Assembly: GCF_040802235.1 (NCBI RefSeq)
Contig: NC_133167.1
Location: forward strand, 83,181,001 to 83,245,000
DNA from: Manis javanica
Lineage: Eukaryota; Chordata; Mammalia; Pholidota; Manidae
DNA: 64,000 bases
Reading direction: 5' to 3'
A program made the position numbers and the translations under genes. The notes below the pieces were generated by a model that had not been told where the DNA came from, made no database searches, and saw only the letters and a list, made by a program, of their open reading frames with translations. This document shows, piece after piece, positions 1-14,169 of this stretch (positions are counted from its first letter, which is position 1; the number at the start of each line of letters is the position of its first letter).

Positions 1-2090
1 GATGGGCCAAATTCTGATGGTTTCTGAGGATGGGCAAAGGGAAGCTAATTCATTCTTTCATGTTTGTTTGAAAATTTAAAAGAACACTTTATAATTCTCT
101 GGAATGTACACTATTTCCCAAGTCCTCCTTTCACAGAACTCTCTCCTCTCTTCCGGAGATATGTGGTAGAGAATACAGCAGGAATTCTATGCTCATTGTG
201 CAGAACGATTTCTGTCAGGCTTCCCTGTCCCTACAGGCTGATGATGTAACAAGAGCGGCTGCTTCCTCCTCTGCCACCGCAGCTGCTCAGACCGAGGACA
301 TCACACTGCCTGGTGCACCTCACTGCGGTCCTTGCCTCTCACAGGCCAGGAAAGATACTAGGTGTCTGGACTATACCTCGCAGGGGTATATGATTTAGGA
401 CTGTACCTGAATTAGACAGCTATAATTTAGTGCCATTCTCAGTGTTTTCTCTGAGATTCCAGTCCCTCAAGACCTCCCGTTTCCAAAAGGGGAGAGAGAT
501 TGGAGGTGGGAGGAGGAGAAAACAAAAAGAAAAGGAATATACTGCATTCCATTTCAAGCACCAACACAGCTCCACTCTCTCCCGGTTGGCTGCAACAGCC
601 AGAGTGAGCACCACCCTGGTGCCGCACCCACAGAGATGGCACAGATAAGGCGAGCTGTGGGGCTCCGCACACACGTGTTCCTTTCACCCTCCCCTCAACC
701 TTTCACACACGGTTTCTGGCTGGAGCTCCGGCAGTGCCAACATAAATTGCTGGCCTCCCCAGCTTCTATGAACAGGACTGTCAGGGCTGCGTGTGATCAC
801 GTCACAATTGCATAGACTGGAGAAAGGCCGTTTACAAGGCTTTCCCCCAAATTATCAATTCTTAATTACACCTCAACAGAATATTGACATCTCTCTCATC
901 ACTGACAGATCCTATGAAATTCAGAGACTGTTTTCCTTCAGGTCTTTGAGAAACACTGAAAACTGAATATAATTTTATTACTCCTTTCATGTCTTCATCA
1001 GCTAACTTAACCGGGATCTGTCTTTTTAATTTCAAGTGTAAAAAATGAAATCAGTTGTGAGTTTTAGGGTAAGAATTTAATAATTATCACCAAAGGAAAG
1101 GTTAAAAATATATTTAAAGCCAGCTGATATCAGCATCAGAGTAAGAGAAAGTGCATGATGACAGTTCTGATTTTTACACTCTCTTGCTTTGCGCCTCTGA
1201 GGAGCGGCAATCCAATCTCTGCTCAGACTTGTGTGGAGGGTAGGATGTTCTGCACCCGCAGGACTGACACTGCCTCACGCCCTCTGGCTGCACAGGCCTC
1301 AGCTCCCTGGGCCGCAGACTTCAGGTCACAATGGCGAATGCGAACTGTTCTAAGAACAGCACTACGTCGCCGATGAGGCAGGACAGCGTTTACCTACCAC
1401 TTGATATCCATTGAATACGAACAAGTACAAAATGATCTTCCTGGCATCTACCACGGTCACTATAGACTGAAGCATGTGTGGATTTCCATCCAGGCAGCAT
1501 GCATGGACCGACGGCAGGTTCTGAAGACTGGAATACTGTCCCAGCCTTGGGCAAACCCCTCCCTCTGCATCTATGATTCTCTACCTCTTTCTAAGGGCGA
1601 TTACTGTGCAAGCACTTTGTGAATGTAAAGCATTCCCACGTGAACCGGTTTGGGGTTACCCTCCATTTGTAAGAGTGCTCAGCCAGATCGGTAGATTCAC
1701 TCTGGGGAAATGCCCATCTGTGGCAAAGGCAATATGCTCCCTAAATATTCTACCTGTTCCCTGACATTCCCCAGCCTGGGCATTAGTTTGGGCCATATGA
1801 CAGTTCTGAGTAAGCTGTGGGCAGAAGTGACTTGGGTCACTTTTAGGCAAAGGATGGAAGAGCTGGTACGTGACCTTCTGGCTGTGTCCTTTCCTGTTGG
1901 GATGAAGGAGGGGACCATGAGTTGCAGATGCTGCAGCTACAAGATGTTAAAAGCTGCTGCCCTCAGTCTGGGTCCCTGAATGGCTGTGTGGGGCACACCA
2001 ACACTGCCAACTCTTGCTGGGCATGTACAGTGAAAAAGAAACAAGCCTTTGTGTGTTAAGCCACACACAAAGATGGAAGATGGGGCTATT

Positions 2091-2153
2091 CTGAAGCATA
2101 TCTTAGGTAAAATTAGTCCCTGAAGCATATCTTAGATAAAATTATATCTGAAG
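2091..2153 (+). repeat. Short tandem duplication, about 28 bp unit
   Basis: Two adjacent copies of a unit beginning CTGAAGCATATCTTAG and continuing into TAAAATTA differ at only a few positions, followed by the start of a third (CTGAAG). It is a small local duplication with no evident function. Confidence 0.7.
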
Positions 2154-3740
2154 TTCAAAAACCTCAAAATTTTCACCTACCCAGCTTCAGAGGGCTCCAG
2201 ATGCTGTGCTTCTGAAGCTTCCTCCCACGCTGGGAGCCGGGCAGGGCACTCCGCAGGGAACGTCTCCACCACAGCATGCTGGCAACCTGGCATGTCCCCA
2301 CACAGGCCACGGAAGGCAAAGCAGAACCGCAGTCTGACCCGGGTCTTGGCAATTCCTCCCAAAGTGAAGGGAGACAAGCGGTCTTGTGGGCAGCTGCCAA
2401 GCAGCCATTTCTCACTTATGTTCCCTCATGTGGGGGTGGGGTGGGGGGCTGCCACAAGACCGTTTCCCATGCACCACCCGCATTTTGGGTGAGCACAGGA
2501 TTTCCACCTCCCTCCCTCCCCCACAGGGCACAGCTGCAGGCTTCTGTGTCTGTCAGACTACTTGGCTGTAACTGGGGGACGGCTCCCCCAGCGCAGTGAC
2601 CCACCACCCAGACCACCTGCCGGCTGCTCCCTCTGCTTCAGAATCACCCTGTGTGGGGGGCTAAGGAGGTGGGGAACTGCTGCCCTGCTGGTCTGACTTC
2701 TGCTGTCTAAGTGATAAACGTGTGAATCCACCTGGACTCCTGTGTCCTTAGCGGCCAAGTTCCTGGAGCGTGGGGACCCAGGAGGGCAGCACGGCCACCA
2801 ACCTGCTGCTGTGGATGCTTGACAACTGAACACAGTGCAGGTGCCTTCACGATAACCATCTGTGGTTCAGCCTCAGACAGTCTTGTGCTGGGACACCTCT
2901 CTCCTGCTTGGAGAATGAAGTGGGGTTCCAAACAGGCCAGCCCTCTGAAGGGACATTGAGGAGCAAATGAACCAGGCTGATTTCCTTTCCTTTTAATGTC
3001 TTCAACATTTTAATAAAGTTAGCAAAGTTAGAAGGCTCCAGCAAGGAACCCAGTTTGGCCACATGGGGTGACATTCTGTGTCTGACATGTGCTGACTGGT
3101 GCAACAGTAAGAGAATGCCAGTGCCCTGCCTAACACGCAGTGGGATGGTGTGTGGCATTTCCCACTTTTGCCGTTCCAATGAACCAGAAAAGTATATCAC
3201 AAGGATGAATCGTTCCTTCCAAATCAATCAATGGTGATGCTAACACTAACTTTCCTGAACATTAATAAACATGAACGGTATACAAATTCATTCACTAACT
3301 GGTAGCCATCAGGAACTGTGTGAGAAAGGGTTTACAAAGATAAACAGCATTACATCTTTGGATGTAAACCAAGAGTTCTCCAAGATGGGCGATGTTTCCA
3401 ACTTGGCAGCAAGATCCAGAAATAAATTCTGGTTTATAGGTCTGTGGATGTGAGATGATGTACAGGTAACTTTGTGACAGGTGAACCATCTGTGCTTGTT
3501 ACAAAGGAGCAGCCCTACAGAGCTGTCTCGGTGGCAATCACACAGCAAGGCCATGCCCTATGGACCACCAAGAATGGCGGCAGAGTTTTGCTTCTCTCAA
3601 GTTTACAAATATCCTAGTGAGAGTCAAAATCAACAGGACAAATTTTGATGGTTGCCAGGGAGAGATTTTCTCAGAAAGAGAAAGGGGAAAAAATGCCTCA
3701 TATTATTTCTAGAAGGAAGACATCATTTCTTTATAGGACT

Positions 3741-3803
3741 TGGAAATATGTTGCTCTTAAGATGATTTTGAGCAAAGACTGATGAGTAGAAATCTGTGCT
3801 TTT
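3741..3803 (+). repeat. Copy A of a 63-bp dispersed direct repeat
   Basis: This segment recurs at 5,514-5,576 in the same orientation with about 5 mismatches in 63 bp. The last 45 bp, from AGATGATTTTGAGC to CTGTGCTTTT, differ at one base. I cannot assign it to a repeat family by eye. Confidence 0.75.
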
Positions 3804-4739
3804 AATGAAAATGATGGCAATAGAAGAAATGCTGCAGGCCAGTGAAACCACAGTGCACATGGCTTCCAATCCTCATGCTTTCCTCAGGGCAATAGCCTGG
3901 TGTTCTAAGCAGAAACTGCTAGAACTAATTAAAAAGAAACAGTAAAGTGCCATCCTTCTTATCATTGTCTCCACCACATATGTTGATCTGGGCCTCTCTC
4001 CATGCCAGACATGATGCCAGGCAGAAAGGGCACAAAGGAGGAGAGGATACATGTCTGATCAATCAGTGCCTCGGCAGTGTTACTGCCTTGAAGGTCCATT
4101 TTCTTACAACTTTCTTGGTTTCTACAGTAACGAGTAGGGCTCAATTAAAAGTTTCTGGGCTTTGACAATCATCAAAATAATAATTGATTCAGGCAAGGAT
4201 TCTCCATGGATGTCAAATTATTGGGTCAGAGTTTGGAAGACAACAAGGGAGTCACATAGTTTTCAAAGAATTACCCCTTAGGGTGCTTATTAAATACAAA
4301 AAGGGAAAAGAGTAAATTTTGCAATGGAGAAATCTGGTGGGTACCATTTTCCCCAAGGGATTAAACTCAGCATCAGCAGTAATGGGACAAGCATTATTCT
4401 GGTTCCTGATGTGGTACAATGTGAAAGACAAAATATTCCCCATGTGGTATGTCTGCAAAATTAACTAACTTGAATATAATGATAAGGAAGCAAGCAGACA
4501 AATCCAAATTGTGACACTGGGCAGGACTTTTTTAATACTGCACTGAAGTGTTTAGACTCTTCTATAGTAAAAGAACTAAAGGCAATGCAGGAGTGTTCAG
4601 CAAACCAAACAGCTGTACCGATAAGTAAGTGAATTGCTGGGGAAATTAAATAAGGACTGGGTATTCAGTGGCATTATTGTATAGGCACCAAACTCCCGAG
4701 GACTTAACAGTTTTGTGATTATAGAGGGACAAGTCCTTG

Positions 4740-5000
4740 TTCAAAGATGACAACGCTCAACAACTGAGAGGTGGAAGTGCGTGATATTCGCAACTTACTT
4801 TCAAATAGTTTAGAGAAAAGAAATGCATGTGAACAGATGTACATACATACATATGGGAGGAGACACAAAGTAAAAATTGTAAAGTGTTCACAATCGGTAA
4901 ATTCAGAAGAAGTGTATATGGGTGTGCATCTTTCTATTCTCACAAGTCTTCATCTTAATCTGAAACTTTTCATTTAAAAAAGTGTGGAGAAAAGAAAAGA
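4740..5000 (+). mobile_element. L1 3' end (old mammalian L1, 3' UTR)
   Basis: The stretch ending GTGTATATGGGTGTGCATC, then a CTATTCT...AACTTTTCAT segment and an A-rich end at about 4,975-5,000, has the layout of the 3' UTR of old mammalian L1 elements: 'gggtgttcat', 'ctattct', 'gaaatttttca', then poly(A). It is 5'-truncated and diverged. The subfamily cannot be called without alignment. Confidence 0.6.
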
Positions 5001-5513
5001 AAAAAACAGCAACCAGCTGAGCTTGTGTTAAGTTGTGCATCATGGAAAACAGAAATACTCAGGAGTCACTTGGCCGAAGACTGTGCTCCAGGGTCCGCGA
5101 GCCCCTCTCTGACGGGGGTGGGGGAGGGCCTCATCTGAAGCATGGGACCATCCAGGAAGTGCATTCCTAGTTTGAAATGGTTCAAGATGCTTCAAGTACC
5201 ACACCCAAAGAGATTCATCTGTTTCACTGTACTGCAGACTTAAAACCACCATGCTTCAGCAAATGGACAACTTCTCATTTGTTATTTAGGCCAGTGAAAA
5301 CCAGCAGAGATTTCTACAACTGACATGGCAGGAACTGCTCAGTAACTTGAGAAACAATGTGGGTGAGCGTGCCTACATCCTTGAACATAGTCTCAATCAA
5401 GCTCTGGCTGCAGTGGGAACTTAAACGAGAGTTGAAGATTTTCTTTTGAATTATGAGTTCTCTGCTGAATAGTCAATACCATACACCTTAAAATTCTGGC
5501 AGAAGTCCGCATA

Positions 5514-5576
5514 TGGAAATATGTCAGTCTAAAGATGATTTTGAGCAAAGACTGGTGAGTAGAAATCTGTGCTTTT
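5514..5576 (+). repeat. Copy B of a 63-bp dispersed direct repeat
   Basis: Second copy of the segment at 3,741-3,803, about 1.77 kb away in the same orientation and about 92% identical. The flanks do not match, so the duplicated unit appears to be limited to roughly this length. Confidence 0.75.
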
Positions 5577-8500
5577 TCAAGTCATGAATTCTTTGTAAGT
5601 AATATTTTGGTATCTAATGAGAAAAACCAGGAGATGTTACTCGTACACAAAGAAATGATGACTCAAGGTCCATCCCTCCGCTGTCTCTCACTGCTCTTTG
5701 GCAAAGCCCTTGGCACCTGGCGGGGATGCCCACCTGTGTCTGTCCTAGAGCCCCATCTCACCCGAGAGCTCTGCGTCCAGCCAAGGCTCTCGTGCTCAGG
5801 GGGTCTCTTTTCCTTATTATTATCAACCAGCCTTTCCAGCTGTGTCTACATGGCGCTGGATCAGATCCATATAGCAAAGTGTTTACTTTTCTTTACAGAT
5901 TGTCTAGTACTAACATTATAACAAAAGGCCTTTACAACAAAGGGCCAATACCAACACAAAATTTGTGAAGTTAAACAAAATCAAATTTCTTTATTAGACA
6001 GCTAAAAATAATATTCCTACTAAATTTGTACAAGATTAAAATAACTCTTCCCTCATCTTTCACTGTTCAATACTAGTACAAACAAACAGTTACTCCTGGG
6101 AAAAACGTTGATATTGAAGACAGTTACCTCTCCTTCCTCCAAACTCTAAAGAATCGGTACATCCATTTCCCTTCCCACATGCCCCAACCCCAGGCTCTAG
6201 ATGGCCTAAGGCATGAGGTTGGCATTATGTAAATTAATAATCTGTCACATTTTCATACTGTAAGTTTTATTGAACACTATGAAACACATATTTCAAGTAT
6301 CAATGTATCTGATGTCAGTGTAGATAGAACCGGAAAATATCCTTTTAATCAACGTATGTAAAAATATTTTTGACAGCTCACCGCAAACCCATATTTTCCC
6401 AAATACATAAACACAGAATACACAACATTTCAAAACATTCAAATTATGTGGCTAAATGTTTGCCTCTCCATCAAAAATTTAGGGCATAGCCTCCACACAA
6501 AAAGCTTAGAAGTCCGCACTCCAAAGCTCAGCTCACACATTTCTCCTGTGCGGTCTCCAGTCTGTCAAACATATGTATATAATTGTTCCTCTAAGACCAA
6601 CTCTTCAAAAGCTAGTGTGCATGAATCAACGCTCTATCCATGCTCCCCTCGGTTTACCCGGGTCCTCTGGTGGTGCAGCCTGTGGGCCTGTCTCCAGCGG
6701 GAAGGAAACACGGGGTCTCAGGAGTGTACACTGGATCTGTGCACGGGAGCTGAGGGGTCAGTCAGTGTGGACTCACGCCTTCGTGGAGGAAGCACGACTG
6801 AGATGCGCATGGATGGAGGGGGATCTGGTGAGATGAAGGCTGTGAAAGGACAGAAGGACCGCAGCATGGGGTGCCTGCGGGGAAGGGAGGCGCCCCAGGA
6901 TGAGGAGGGTTAAGGCGTGGTAGAAAAGTACCTGCTGCCAGGGCGGTAGGTGCCAATAACATGAAAGCCCTACAAGGAAAGCAGGGCAGGAGCCATGTCC
7001 TGGGGTAAGAAAGATGGGCCACGGGCAAGATTTATATAAGAAAGGGGCTTGGGAACAACATTACCAAACACTAGATCATCGGCGATGCTGACCTGGAGAG
7101 CTAAACATGACCCTGCCTTAATGTGGCCGTTACACAGCACATGATTTTTTGTTTCCCTTCTTTCTCTTCAACCAGAGAGATTTTGTGGAAGAAAAAGAAG
7201 GAGAGGTTTAAGGGGAAGACCACACTGAGTGCAACAATAGCCAAAGATCCAAAGCATTCCTTACCCATCAAAGAAAATCTTTCATTTGGATGTTCATTTG
7301 GAACTCATTTCATAGCTTTGCATCACAGATCTGGTAGTGTGGAGCAGAAAGCAATATTATTTAAAATAAGAACACAGGTTATAGATGCCAGCTATGCTCC
7401 TCGGGGCTTGCAAAATGACATATTATTAGATTTAAAGCAGAAAAAATAAGCAAATGAAAATTTCTGATCTTTCCATTTCAGTGATCAATGATGAAGCATT
7501 TGGACTCCATTTGAACAACAAAAATAAAAGGTCTCTGGATGACAATCATCTCATTCAAGTGGATTTTCAGGAGACAATGAAATGACAGGGCCTCCATGTA
7601 AATGCCACCAAAGCCCCAGGAATCTGAGAGAAAAACAACCAGTCAGGAAAATTGGCTCTCAGTGGTCAGACGCAGCAGCAGTGATTCCCAGCAATTCCAT
7701 TCTCACCTTTTCTTGGAATAACAAACTCTGGAAAGAGAGAAGGCGTGCGGTGCTCTGCTGACATGGCAATGGGAAAAATCTCAGCCAGCAGCGACAGGAC
7801 TGACTGGGCAGATTGGCGGCCGGCAGCCCTGGGACCCAAGCCAACAGCAAGCTCCAAGCTTGAGGGAGGCTCACCTGGGCATCTTCAGAAGACAGACCGA
7901 CCATGAGACTCAAGACCACAGTCAGACGGCAACTAGAAAAAGGGCAGCTAGTGTCAAAAACATCTGCTGTAGTTCTGAACCTTCCTTGAAGCTTCCAAAA
8001 CCTCTGTTTTCATTTAATGCTATTGGCCTCTGAACTGTTCAGACACAGAGTTTTATGAATGGTGATGGGGAAAGGGGGTGGTGAGGCCAGGCTGAAATAT
8101 GGCAGCATGGCTATTCTGTGCTATCGGTCTGGGAGGACACTTGGAAGCTGAAGGTGGTGACAGGCCAGTGGTGATGAAATTGAAACTCTATCTCCAGGCT
8201 GATCTGTGTAAACTGGGACTGCAAGGGAGAGACTCTTCTTAAATACTTCCAAGTTTGGAGTCTACACACACACCCCATGTTCATTCACTTACACCAAGGG
8301 CTGGGATGTTCCTTATGATTAAAATACATTCTCTTCACTCAGTTGACTCATAAATCTAATGTAGTATGTTTAAAAATGATGTAAAGTTAGAAATCATTGA
8401 ATTTTTCTTTTGTTTGGTGTTATTATAGAGTTTTCTTTCTTTTTTGATCACCAAACAGTTCCAATTCTGGACTACAAAGCAATCTGTAAAAGTCAACCTT

Positions 8501-8623
8501 CTTTATTTCTAACCCTTCATACAAAGTTATTCATCCAGGAAAAAGAAGTGGGTGACCGTTGACTGCAAGAATCGGTGCAATCACCCCAGATGTGAGTATG
8601 AACAGCTATTGCATGGATGGTGT

Positions 8624-8985
8624 CAAGTGGTTCTCAAAGTGGTTCAGGGGCCTCAGATGGTTTCTGAGACCCATTCGGGAGGCCCATGAAGTCAGTCTAT
8701 CTTCTAATCATACTAGGATGTTATCTGCCTTTTTCGCTCTCATGCTTCACAACTGTAGACTTTTCCAGAGGCTATGTGCCTCCGGATGAAGTCAGCGCTC
8801 TACAGCTAATGGAATGTGTGCTTGTATATTCAGGTACTTCAAAAATTCCCAATTGTATTTTATAAATTCTCACTTATTAATCACACAATAAACATTGATA
8901 GATATACTGCACCTGAACAAGAGCTTTTTGGAGTCTTCAAAAACTTTAAATGTAAAGGAGTTCTGAGACCAAACTTTTATTAGAC
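8624..8985 (+). mobile_element. hAT-Charlie-type nonautonomous DNA transposon
   Basis: It begins AAGTGGTTCTCAAAGTGG, the typical start of mammalian hAT-Charlie elements. Inside are the landmarks 'ggatgttatctgcctttttc', 'ttttccagaggctatgtg' and 'aatggaatgtgtgcttgt', and near its end 'ggagttctgagaccaaa'. These match a known eutherian MITE that I recall but cannot name precisely. It is diverged and has no coding capacity. Confidence 0.65.
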
Positions 8986-10659
8986 ACAGGGGTCTTCTTC
9001 AGAGAGTCCTTTCATTCAAAATCTTACTAACTAGTAACTTAGTAATGTGGAACCATGCAAGCAGCTGGGTGTTTAAAAAATTAAAAATGTAAATATCCTT
9101 AACCTTTTTTTTTACTTGAGTGGTAGAATTTTAGTGATCTCTAGCTCTCACCAGTAGCCTGGCCTTTTCCTTCCCTGGAATTACATTTGAGAAGGAATTC
9201 ATCTCATTCAACATCCACTATTCCTCCATTCTGCATTTGCAAGGAAACCTTTTTTCTGAAACCCCACCACGACTGTCACTCACTGAGCCTCTTAATCACA
9301 TACCTCCTGGCCTGTTAACTTCTCCCCAGTGTGGTGATCACTTCCACTTCTTTTACTCATTTTCGATTATTTATAACCTATGTACTTTTTCAAATTTGTA
9401 GTGATCTATTTCAAAAGATGCGTGTTACTGCCTCTCCTATGATGTCCTTCCCACAGCTCCCCACCTGGCCAGTGGAAGGACTCCCACGTGCTGGGTCTGG
9501 TCTGCGTCTTCTCCCTCCACAGAGGTAGGTGTGGGCTTGGTGGTGTACAGCTTCTGTTCAACTACAGGGTTTGTTTACAGGGTTTCAACCCACCAAGACT
9601 GTGAGATTTATAGGGTTTTTTTCCCCCTTTCCTTTAAGACTAGCACAGAGAATATGTTTGATGATTGAACTGAATATGGGGCTGTTAATTTAGAAATTAA
9701 AAAGTTGAGAGATAAAGGGAAGCAAATGAACAAAATCATGAAGCTACAATTACTGTGTATAATACATTAAATCTGATTCTGAACTTCCTGAAGGCTAAGA
9801 TAGAAAATAGAGGTTTGACTTCATTGGTTCCAGGCCCCCACCTACTAGAATAGGTACTTAATCAATACTCCTCGTAAACTAATGCCTCTTCTCAGAGGAC
9901 AAAGTTTGACTTTCTGTTCAGTGGTATACTGGACATCACTGAAGACGCACCTCAAGACACGCCGGAGGTCTGAAGAAGCCCCCAACACCCATTCCTATAT
10001 ACAGAATGGAATTTCCCATATCCCCGTCATTCCCTTCATTAGAGTTTAATGACAAAAACAAAGTTACTTCACCAAAGGAAATGAGAGAAACTTAAGAGAA
10101 TTCAGTTTATTGAGAAGGAAATACATCAAGTTTAGAAAGTGGACTAAATAGTGAGGGGGATTAAAAACTGAAGTTGAAAAATAAGGGATTTCATTAGATT
10201 TTTTTGACCTTTTTGTATGAAATTTTTTCTCAATTCCTTTTCCTTTACTATACAATTATTAGGCAATCTCTCACTATATACTAATAATATTTAAATAAAG
10301 CTTGCATTTTTCAGGCATTACAATACAAAGCCTACTAGTCTACTCCTTACATGTCAATAAGCAGAGTACAAAGCTGATACCAAATTCTTCTGACTGGCTA
10401 CCACAAAAAAAAAATAAAAATATTTACTTGTAAAATTTAATTCTAAAATTATACCAATTACTTATGAAACATGTGCTACCTTGTTATTTCAGACCAGGAT
10501 CTGTTTCCCCAAATACATGTATCTTTCACTCAAACACCAATGACCCACAAATCTCAATTTCCATTCACTGCTCCCACTCATTAAAAATCTTGGGGTGTGG
10601 GGAGGGGTCAATGAGAATGTAATAAGAGAAAACCACACATTTCAAGTTTTGTTAAAAAA

Positions 10660-12030
10660 TGTAAAGGCAGGTGGACAGCTACATGCAAGAGAATGAAGCT
10701 GGATTATTGTCTAACCCCATACACAAAAGTAAACTCAAAATGGATTACAGACCTGAATGTAAGTCATGAAACCATAAAACTCTTAGAAGAAAACATAGGC
10801 AAAAATCTCCTGAATATAAACATGAGCAACTTTTTCCTGAACGTTATCTCCTCAGGCAAGGGAAACAAAATAAAAATGAACAAATGGGACTACATCAAGC
10901 TCAAAAGCTTCTGTACAGTGAAGGACACCATCAGCAGAACAAAAGGCATCCTACAGTATGGGAGAATATATTCGTAAATGACATATACAACAAGTGGTTA
11001 ACATCCAGAATATATAAAAAACTCAAATACCTCAATACCCAAAAAGCAAATAACCCTGTTAAAGAATGGGTGGAGGATATGAACAGACAGTTCTCCAAAA
11101 AATAAATTCAGGTGGCCAACAGGCACATGAAAAGATGCTCCATATCACTAAAGATCAGGGAAATGCAAATTAAAACCACAATAAGCTATCACCTCACACC
11201 AGTTAGGATGGCCAACACAGAAAAGACTAGGAACAACAAATGCTGGTGAGCATGTGGAGAAAGGGGAACCCTCCTACACTGCTGGTGGGAATGTAAGCTA
11301 GTTCAACCATTTTGGAAAGCAGTATGGAGGTTCCTCAAAAAACTAAAAATAGAAATACCATTCAACCTGGAAATTCCACTCCTAGGAATTTACCCAAAGA
11401 AAACAACTTCTCAGATTCAAGAAGACATATGCACCCCTATGTTTACGGCAGCACTATTTACAATGGCCAAGATATGGAAGCAACCTAAGTGTCCACCAGT
11501 AGATGAATGGATAAAGAAGATGTGGTACATACACGCAATGGAATACTATTCAGCCATAAGAAAGAAACAAATCCTACCATTTGCAACAACATGGATGGAG
11601 CTGGAGGGTATTATGCTTAGTGAAATAAGTCAGGCAGAGGAAGACAAGTGCCAGATGATTTCCCTCATTTGTGGAGTATAAGAACAAAGCAAAACTGAAG
11701 GAACAAAAATAGCAGCAGACTCACAGACTCCAAGAAGGGACTAGAGGTTACCAAAGGGAAGGGGTGTGGGAGGGCAGGTGGGGAGGGAGGGAGAAGGGGA
11801 TTGAGGGGTATTATGTTTAGTACACGTGGTGAGGGGGATCACGAGGAAAACAGTGTAGCACCGAGAATGCAAATAGTGACTATGGCATCTTGCTGCACTG
11901 ATGGACAGTGACTGCCTTGGGGTTTGGGGGGGGCACTTGATAATATGGGTGAATGTAGTAACCACATTTTTTCCTGCAAAACCTTCATAAGAGTGTATAT
12001 CAATAATACCTTAATAAAAAATTTAAAAGG
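10660..12030 (+). mobile_element. 5'-truncated LINE-1 (3' part of ORF2 plus 3' UTR)
   Basis: A LINE-1 insertion cut off at its 5' side. Only the C-terminal part of ORF2 (reverse transcriptase/endonuclease protein) and the 3' UTR remain. Recognisable peptides are KWITDLNVSHETIKLLEENI (about 10,750), FTAALFTMAKIWKQPKCP and WIKKMWYIHAMEYYSAIRKK (11,440-11,570), then WMELEGIMLSEISQAEE, all hallmarks of the L1 ORF2 end. The frame is broken: readable blocks lie in different frames at 10,693-10,977, 10,884-11,105 and 11,439-11,681, so no protein is made. A G-rich 3' UTR tract (about 11,755-11,810) precedes AATAAAAAATTTAAAA near 12,010-12,030. It looks moderately old, and I could not define target-site duplications. 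Confidence 0.9.
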
Positions 12031-12439
12031 GGGTGGCATTTTTATAGTGTGTTTACTGCACTGTTGAGGAGAGAGGGTAAAAGAAGTGCTGTGGAAACTG
12101 GGAACTCGGGAGTAGAAACTTAATGTGTTAGGAAGCGACAGTGTATTTCATCCCGATCAAGCTCCCATGTGAGGAAAGGTCTGCACTGGGGCAGGGCAGG
12201 AGAGGAGCAGAGGGACAAGGGGCATGTGGGATCAGAGCTTCTGCTTGCACATCTGTACAAATGTAATTAGACAAGGGCAACTAAACTACCATTCTTTTTA
12301 GAAAAGAACTGTTTTAAAAAGTAGCAGAATATACGCCGTTTCTGACTTTTGGAATTATAAGCACGGGAAAAGATGGAAGAGATTTAAAAGGGACAATATC
12401 TGATGTTGCACAGAGAAAGATTTTGTCTATGGCAACGTT

Positions 12440-12700
12440 TGCTATAAAATTTTTTAAGATTAATATCCCATGAGCTCCACTTCTAAGAATATATTCAGGA
12501 GAAACATATACAGATATTCCAGGAGATATGAGCAATGTTTTCAGCAGGACTGGGGAAGAAAAAAAACCAAGAAATGCCCATCAAAAATGATGGGTGAGTT
12601 TATTCTGTACACACACATTCATAGACAATAAAATCTTGCAACCAGTAAAACAAAGTAGGGAGACGGGTTCTGAATGTTCATTCCTGGCTTGGTGGGCAGA
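12440..12700 (+). mobile_element. Ancient L1 ORF2-derived fragment
   Basis: The segment reading 'gagctccacttctaagaata...tattcaggag' followed by 'caatgttttcagcagg' and 'gaaatgcccatcaa' follows the order of the old L1 ORF2 3' region (preferred motifs 'ccacttctaggaat', 'tgttcattgcagca', 'aaatgtccatcaa'). It is highly diverged, with no open frame. Confidence 0.5.
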
Positions 12701-14169
12701 GTTTATTTGGGAAGCAAAGCTAGTAAGAGGTTCTTTTTACAAGTCAGAGCATTTCAAGGATGTAATCAAATGAGTTCAAAAAGGAATCCCACTTCATCAT
12801 GAATTATACAATTTAGTTTTTAAAAAGAAGCTTAAATTTCACATATAAATGTGACAGGGGTAGATCCCTTGTTTTTTGTTAAAAACATAGTGTCCTTTTT
12901 GCTGGGCTTCCGTAAATACTTAAACTCATATCCCTCAGTCTCTTAACACAATCTCTTTAATAAAAAAGACACGGCCATCAAGAAAGGAGAGCAGTAAACT
13001 CCAGGCACTCACTACCTATGGAGACACTAAATTAACAATAATATACAAAGAAAAAATTATTTAGGAATCTACATAAAACTAGTCCAAATGCTGCAGCTCT
13101 CAAATGACTACCCCCAAAACAGTGAGACAAAAAAATGTATGAAAGTTCATAACAATTTGCAGTAAATCGAGTGCTGGTACCCTGAAAAGACTGACAAAAT
13201 TGAAAAACCCATAGCAAGATTAATGAGAAATCCCAAGAGAATACTCAACTATGTCTGATGGATGATGTAAAAATCAACAACAAAACAACTGTAAACCATC
13301 TTCGTTCCTCTCACAGAAGATCATTGGCCTGAATCGGGCTCTGGGGACCTCAGTCATTTTAGAGGAGTCAGAATAAGAGGACCCAAAGCCTGAACTTGCC
13401 AAGGGGACTCTGTTTGCGAAGGCACTGTTCAGCATGCCCCTGGCTCCAGAACAATGCTGGGATGACCCCTGCTGAGGGACCAGGGGTCACTGACAGGAGA
13501 CCGAGGACAGAAGCTCACTGCCTGCGCTCACCAAGAAAACACCACGTTCAAAGATGAAACAGCCGCCATCACTGGAGCATCTATCTTGTCTCCTGGGCCT
13601 TCAAACATTAAATGGACACATTTTAATACTACGGCTCCAACCGATTTTCTGTGTGAGATCACACACAGAGGAATCAGACTAATTTGAGATTATACGTCCG
13701 CTGTCCTTTCCTATGAAATGTCTCTTCCTATTTCTAATTCTTCTTCTTCTATGACAAATGCCAAGATGTCAAAATGATCCCTGTTAAGTATGCGAAGTGC
13801 CAGGAACCTGGGATCATGGGGTGCTGTTTCCCCATGCCTGGGTGAGCTCTGTTGTCAGTGCTGAATGTAAGGGATACATGTGCCCAAAGGTCATGGAATT
13901 TGGGTTCCTTTGAATGAGAGGGAAGCAGCTCCATGGGCTGCACTGTTTGCACAAGAAGCTATCATATCAGTCCCTGCTGCCACCTATGGGTGGGTATGCA
14001 GAGAGCTGGTGTGAGGAGAGCAGTAGATCCGTCCAGATCCTTCCCTGACGCTGGGAATGACATGACAAAGTCAGCACCCTGTGCTCCAACCAGTGTGGTT
14101 GGTGAGAGGCCAGCAGGACAAGGTGCCAGAGGATGACACCAAGTCCCCATTTTGTCTTTTACAGCCAAC

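Noticed and set aside
3750..3800. Possible C/D snoRNA in the duplicated 63-bp unit (GATGATT and CTGATGAG look like C and D'/C' boxes)
   Set aside because: No terminal D box at the right distance, no flanking stem, and the CTGATGA motif is altered to CTGGTGA in the second copy.
7123..7449. 108-codon open frame on the plus strand
   Set aside because: The product resembles no family I know, has no intron or exon signals around it, and its length is within chance expectation over 64 kb.
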